From an uncultured Opitutia bacterium (lineage in GTDB: Bacteria; Verrucomicrobiota; Verrucomicrobiia; Opitutales; UBA953), in assembly GCA_945957395.1 (NCBI GenBank), contig CAMFKE010000003.1:62001-126000 (forward strand): 64,000 bases of DNA. The letters run 5' to 3'. The first letter of the stretch is position 1, and every line of letters starts with the position of its first letter. Shown piece by piece: positions 61,928 through 64,000 of this stretch. The notes under the pieces are model-generated. The model saw only the letters and a program-made list of their open reading frames with translations, did not search any database and was not told the origin of the DNA. A program made the translations under genes and the position numbers.

Positions 61928-62338
61928 ATGTCCGTCCGCATCGACTCCACCTACCTGGGCGACCTTCGCTTCGAATCCGTCCACGGCCCCTCCAAGGTCA
62001 AACTCATCACCGACGCCCCCGTGGACAACCATGGCAAAGGCGAATCCTTCTCCCCGACAGACCTCGTGGCCACCGCCCTGGTGAACTGCATGGGCACGCT
62101 CATGGGTATCAAGGCCAAGGGGCTCGGGCTGGACCTCGCCGGCATGACCTTCTCCGTGGAAAAAGTCATGAGCGCCGACGCGCCGCGCCGCATCGTGGCC
62201 CTGCCCATCACGGTCACCGTCACCGTCCCCACAACCGAGGACCAACGCCGCTCCCTCATGGCCGCCGCCGACACCTGCCCGGTCGCCAAGTCCATCCGCG
62301 CCGACATCGAGCGCCCCGTGGTCTGGAACTGGGCCTGA
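61928..62338 (+). CDS. OsmC-family peroxiredoxin-like protein
   Basis: 136 residues. The two redox cysteines of OsmC/Ohr-type thiol peroxidases are present, in VNCMGTLMGI (about residue 55) and DTCPVAKSI (about 117). SPTDLVATALVNCMGT is the YhfA/OsmC-like signature. It is likely to reduce organic hydroperoxides or bind small thiol substrates, giving oxidative protection to an anaerobic metabolism. Terminated by a strong bidirectional hairpin. Confidence 0.92.
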   Translation: MSVRIDSTYLGDLRFESVHGPSKVKLITDAPVDNHGKGESFSPTDLVATALVNCMGTLMGIKAKGLGLDLAGMTFSVEKVMSADAPRRIVALPITVTVTVPTTEDQRRSLMAAADTCPVAKSIRADIERPVVWNWA

Positions 62339-62355
62339 GCGCCAAACCCGAAACG

Positions 62356-62385
62356 AAAAAGCCCTCCGATTCAGGAGGGCTTTTT
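62356..62385. terminator. Bidirectional rho-independent terminator
   Basis: 12-bp stem AAAAAGCCCTCC (62356-62367) / GGAGGGCTTTTT (62374-62385), loop GATTCA. It serves the OsmC gene on plus and the lut genes on minus. Confidence 0.95.
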
Positions 62386-62403
62386 CGTTCCCGGACCCGG
62401 CGT

Positions 62404-63072
62404 CTACTTCTCCGCCAAAATCAGGTAGATGACGAGGCTGGTCGGGCCGTGCCCGCTCGCCACCGGCCGCCGCTCCGCCCCGTAGGTCATCGAAGGTCCG
62501 GTGAACAGCGTCAGCCCGCCGGGCGAACCGGCGACACGGATCGCCTCATCCAGGCTTCCCGCCAGTCGGTGCGCCCGCCCGAACACCACCAGCGTGGGCG
62601 CGCAGGCCGAGACCTCCAACGCCCCGTTCTCGGCGCCCACGACAACCGCCCCGGTCTGGGCGTCCATCGCCCGGCACTCGACAATGCCGGCTTCGCACGC
62701 GCCCAAGGCGGACTTTCCCTTGTCGGCGGTCACCCGCTCGACTCCGCCCGGCAACCCCGCCAGCACATCGCCCACGAACGGCGACGACTGCACGCCCAGA
62801 CGCCTCCACTTTGCACGCTCGCACAGGGCCGCCATGCCCTCGGCGGCGTCCTGCAGCGTGTCGCACAGCACGAAGCTCGTGCGCAGCTCCTCCATCCTTC
62901 TGGCGAAAGCCGATATGCGCCCGCCTCTGTCCGCATGAGGCTCGGGAAGCCCGTTTCTGCCGTCGTAAGCCGGCATGGGCGTGGCCGCCCTAAGCCCGGC
63001 CGCCTTCGACGCCTCACGGATGCGCGCCATGATGATTTCCCGCCCGTCGGCGGGCTCGCTTTTCCTGCTCAT
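62404..63072 (-). CDS. lutC: LutC/YkgG-type LUD-domain protein
   Basis: 222 residues, DUF162/LUD fold, a subunit of the LutABC L-lactate dehydrogenase complex. C-terminal family features include ALGACEAGIVECRAMDAQTGAVVV, PTLVVFGRAHRLAGSLDEAI and LTLFTGPSMT...VASGHGPTSLVIYLI. Its ATG overlaps the lutB stop by four bases. With the upstream [4Fe-4S] subunit it implies lactate oxidation to pyruvate. lutA would lie beyond the window. Confidence 0.88.
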   Translation of the reverse strand: MSRKSEPADGREIIMARIREASKAAGLRAATPMPAYDGRNGLPEPHADRGGRISAFARRMEELRTSFVLCDTLQDAAEGMAALCERAKWRRLGVQSSPFVGDVLAGLPGGVERVTADKGKSALGACEAGIVECRAMDAQTGAVVVGAENGALEVSACAPTLVVFGRAHRLAGSLDEAIRVAGSPGGLTLFTGPSMTYGAERRPVASGHGPTSLVIYLILAEK

Positions 63073-64000
63073 GCTTTATCCTTTCTGGCGGCGGAGGAGG
63101 TCGCCCCCGCCGTGCTTTTCCACCAACCTCGGAATGTCTTTTTGGGAGTTTCCGGAAGCGTGCGATGCCGCATCCAATCCGAAAGAGGGTTGAAGGAGGT
63201 CTTGCGCGTCAGGTCCGCGAGCACGGCCAGGATTCTGACAATCCTGGTGCCGCGATTGTAGCGGGCCTGGGACGACATCATGCGCTCGTGCAATCGCAGC
63301 ATCGCGTTCACCTTCCACCCTCGCGATGCGGGGGGCATTTCCCTGCGCTGCGAAACAAGCGCCCGGTGAAGGTCGATGCCCACGGGGCATACATCCCCGC
63401 ACGCGCCGCACAAGGGTGTGGCCAACGGAAGCGCCTGAGCGCCCCGCGCGGGCATGAGGTGCCTCGTCAACACCGCTCCGATCGGACCCGGCAGCACGCT
63501 TCCGTAGGCGCGCCCGCCCGCCATGCGGTACACGGGGCAGATGTCCGCGCAGGCGCCGCACTTCACGCAGCGCAACGCCTCCGCGCTGGCGGTGTCGGCC
63601 AGCAGCAGCGAGCGTCCGTTATCCACCAAAATCAGATGCATGACCGCGGTTTCTCCGCACGCGCGAGGCGTGTCGGGCCCGATGAGCGAAACACCGGAAG
63701 GCAAAGCCGTGCCGCCGGCGGAAGCGCCGACGAGCTGCAAAAGCAGCGGCAAATCCGAGACGGATTCCGTCACCTTCTCGATGCCGGCCACGACCACGAA
63801 CACGCGCGGCATGGACGCTATCAGGCGAAGATTCCCCTCGTGCTCCACCAGGGCCACCTTGCCCTCCTCGGCCAGGAGGAACGAGGCCCCGGCAAGGCCC
63901 ATGTCGGCCTGCAGGAAGCTCTCCCGCAGCGACTTGCGCACCAGCGCCACCTGCTCTTCGGGATTGGAAGTGGTGGGCGAGCCCATCTTGGCGTGCAGCG
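63069..64000 (-). CDS. lutB: LutB-type iron-sulfur protein, C-terminal part (cut by window edge)
   Basis: About 310 codons are visible. The frame is open to the last base, so the N-terminus lies outside. The visible part is the end of the LUD domain (IPR-like SMPRVFVVVAGIEKVTESVSDLPLLLQL) and two 4Fe-4S ligand sets: CVKCGACADICPVYR (with the usual CP) and CGACGDVCPVGIDL. A C-terminal helical tail ends in Lys/Ala-rich residues. Electron-transfer subunit of lactate utilisation, coupled to lutC. Confidence 0.9.
   Translation of the reverse strand, partial: LHAKMGSPTTSNPEEQVALVRKSLRESFLQADMGLAGASFLLAEEGKVALVEHEGNLRLIASMPRVFVVVAGIEKVTESVSDLPLLLQLVGASAGGTALPSGVSLIGPDTPRACGETAVMHLILVDNGRSLLLADTASAEALRCVKCGACADICPVYRMAGGRAYGSVLPGPIGAVLTRHLMPARGAQALPLATPLCGACGDVCPVGIDLHRALVSQRREMPPASRGWKVNAMLRLHERMMSSQARYNRGTRIVRILAVLADLTRKTSFNPLSDWMRHRTLPETPKKTFRGWWKSTAGATSSAARKDKA

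Noticed and set aside
1-64000. CRISPR array or rRNA operon
   Set aside because: No regularly spaced short repeats and no rRNA-like sequence noticed.

Overview
This is a GC-rich, gene-dense bacterial chromosome segment that most resembles a fermentative member of the PVC group, probably Verrucomicrobiota (Opitutae-like). The placement is inferred from LL-diaminopimelate aminotransferase (dapL) as the lysine/peptidoglycan branch enzyme, an anaerobic gene set (pyruvate formate-lyase, NAD-malic enzyme, a split YjjPB/ThrE-type exporter, a LutBC-type lactate oxidation pair), and many starts behind pyrimidine-rich leaders without a Shine-Dalgarno. No rRNA or other marker is present to fix the taxon.

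Layout: 1-1357 carries the N-terminal part of pflB (cut by the window edge). 1662-7159 is a TetR-controlled exporter operon (regulator, FtsX-type permease, ABC ATPase, membrane fusion protein, NodT-type outer-membrane factor). dapL follows. At 8644-14025 a 237-bp perfect direct repeat brackets a roughly 4.9-kb insertion in the 3' end of an HTH/metallo-beta-lactamase gene. The insert holds an IS3-family remnant and a two-gene unit: a nuclease-RecQ helicase fusion, translationally coupled to a membrane-anchored coiled-coil protein. I read this as a candidate defence island. 14613-24332 is housekeeping (coaX, murI, dprA, nnr, acpS, pdxJ) plus two soluble histidine kinases. tRNA-Phe, a YhaM-type nuclease, malic enzyme, the YjjPB-like exporter and birA follow.

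30742-44222 is a complete Pel-type exopolysaccharide cluster in the order pelB(TPR half), pelB(barrel half), pelC, pelD, pelE, pelF, pelG, pelA. PelB is split into two genes and pelA sits last. purN, a small outer-membrane-like protein and prmA come next.

46533-55146 is a second accessory block inserted at the end of prmA: a 41-bp imperfect copy (38/41) of the prmA 3' end lies at 55147-55187. Its left part encodes two alpha/beta hydrolases, a MauE/DoxX-like protein, a rhodanese and an O-antigen-ligase-like protein. Its right part is visibly AT-richer and encodes four small exported proteins, including a YD-repeat protein, transcribed from a start region with a 12-bp homopolymer that may make the promoter phase-variable.

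55271-64000 returns to core genes: a coiled-coil protein, comF, accD (with a decayed zinc ribbon and a histone-like Lys/Ala tail), an OPT transporter, a MalY-type aminotransferase, a ferredoxin, an OsmC protein, lutC and a partial lutB. All assignments are from reading translated motifs. No database search was possible.
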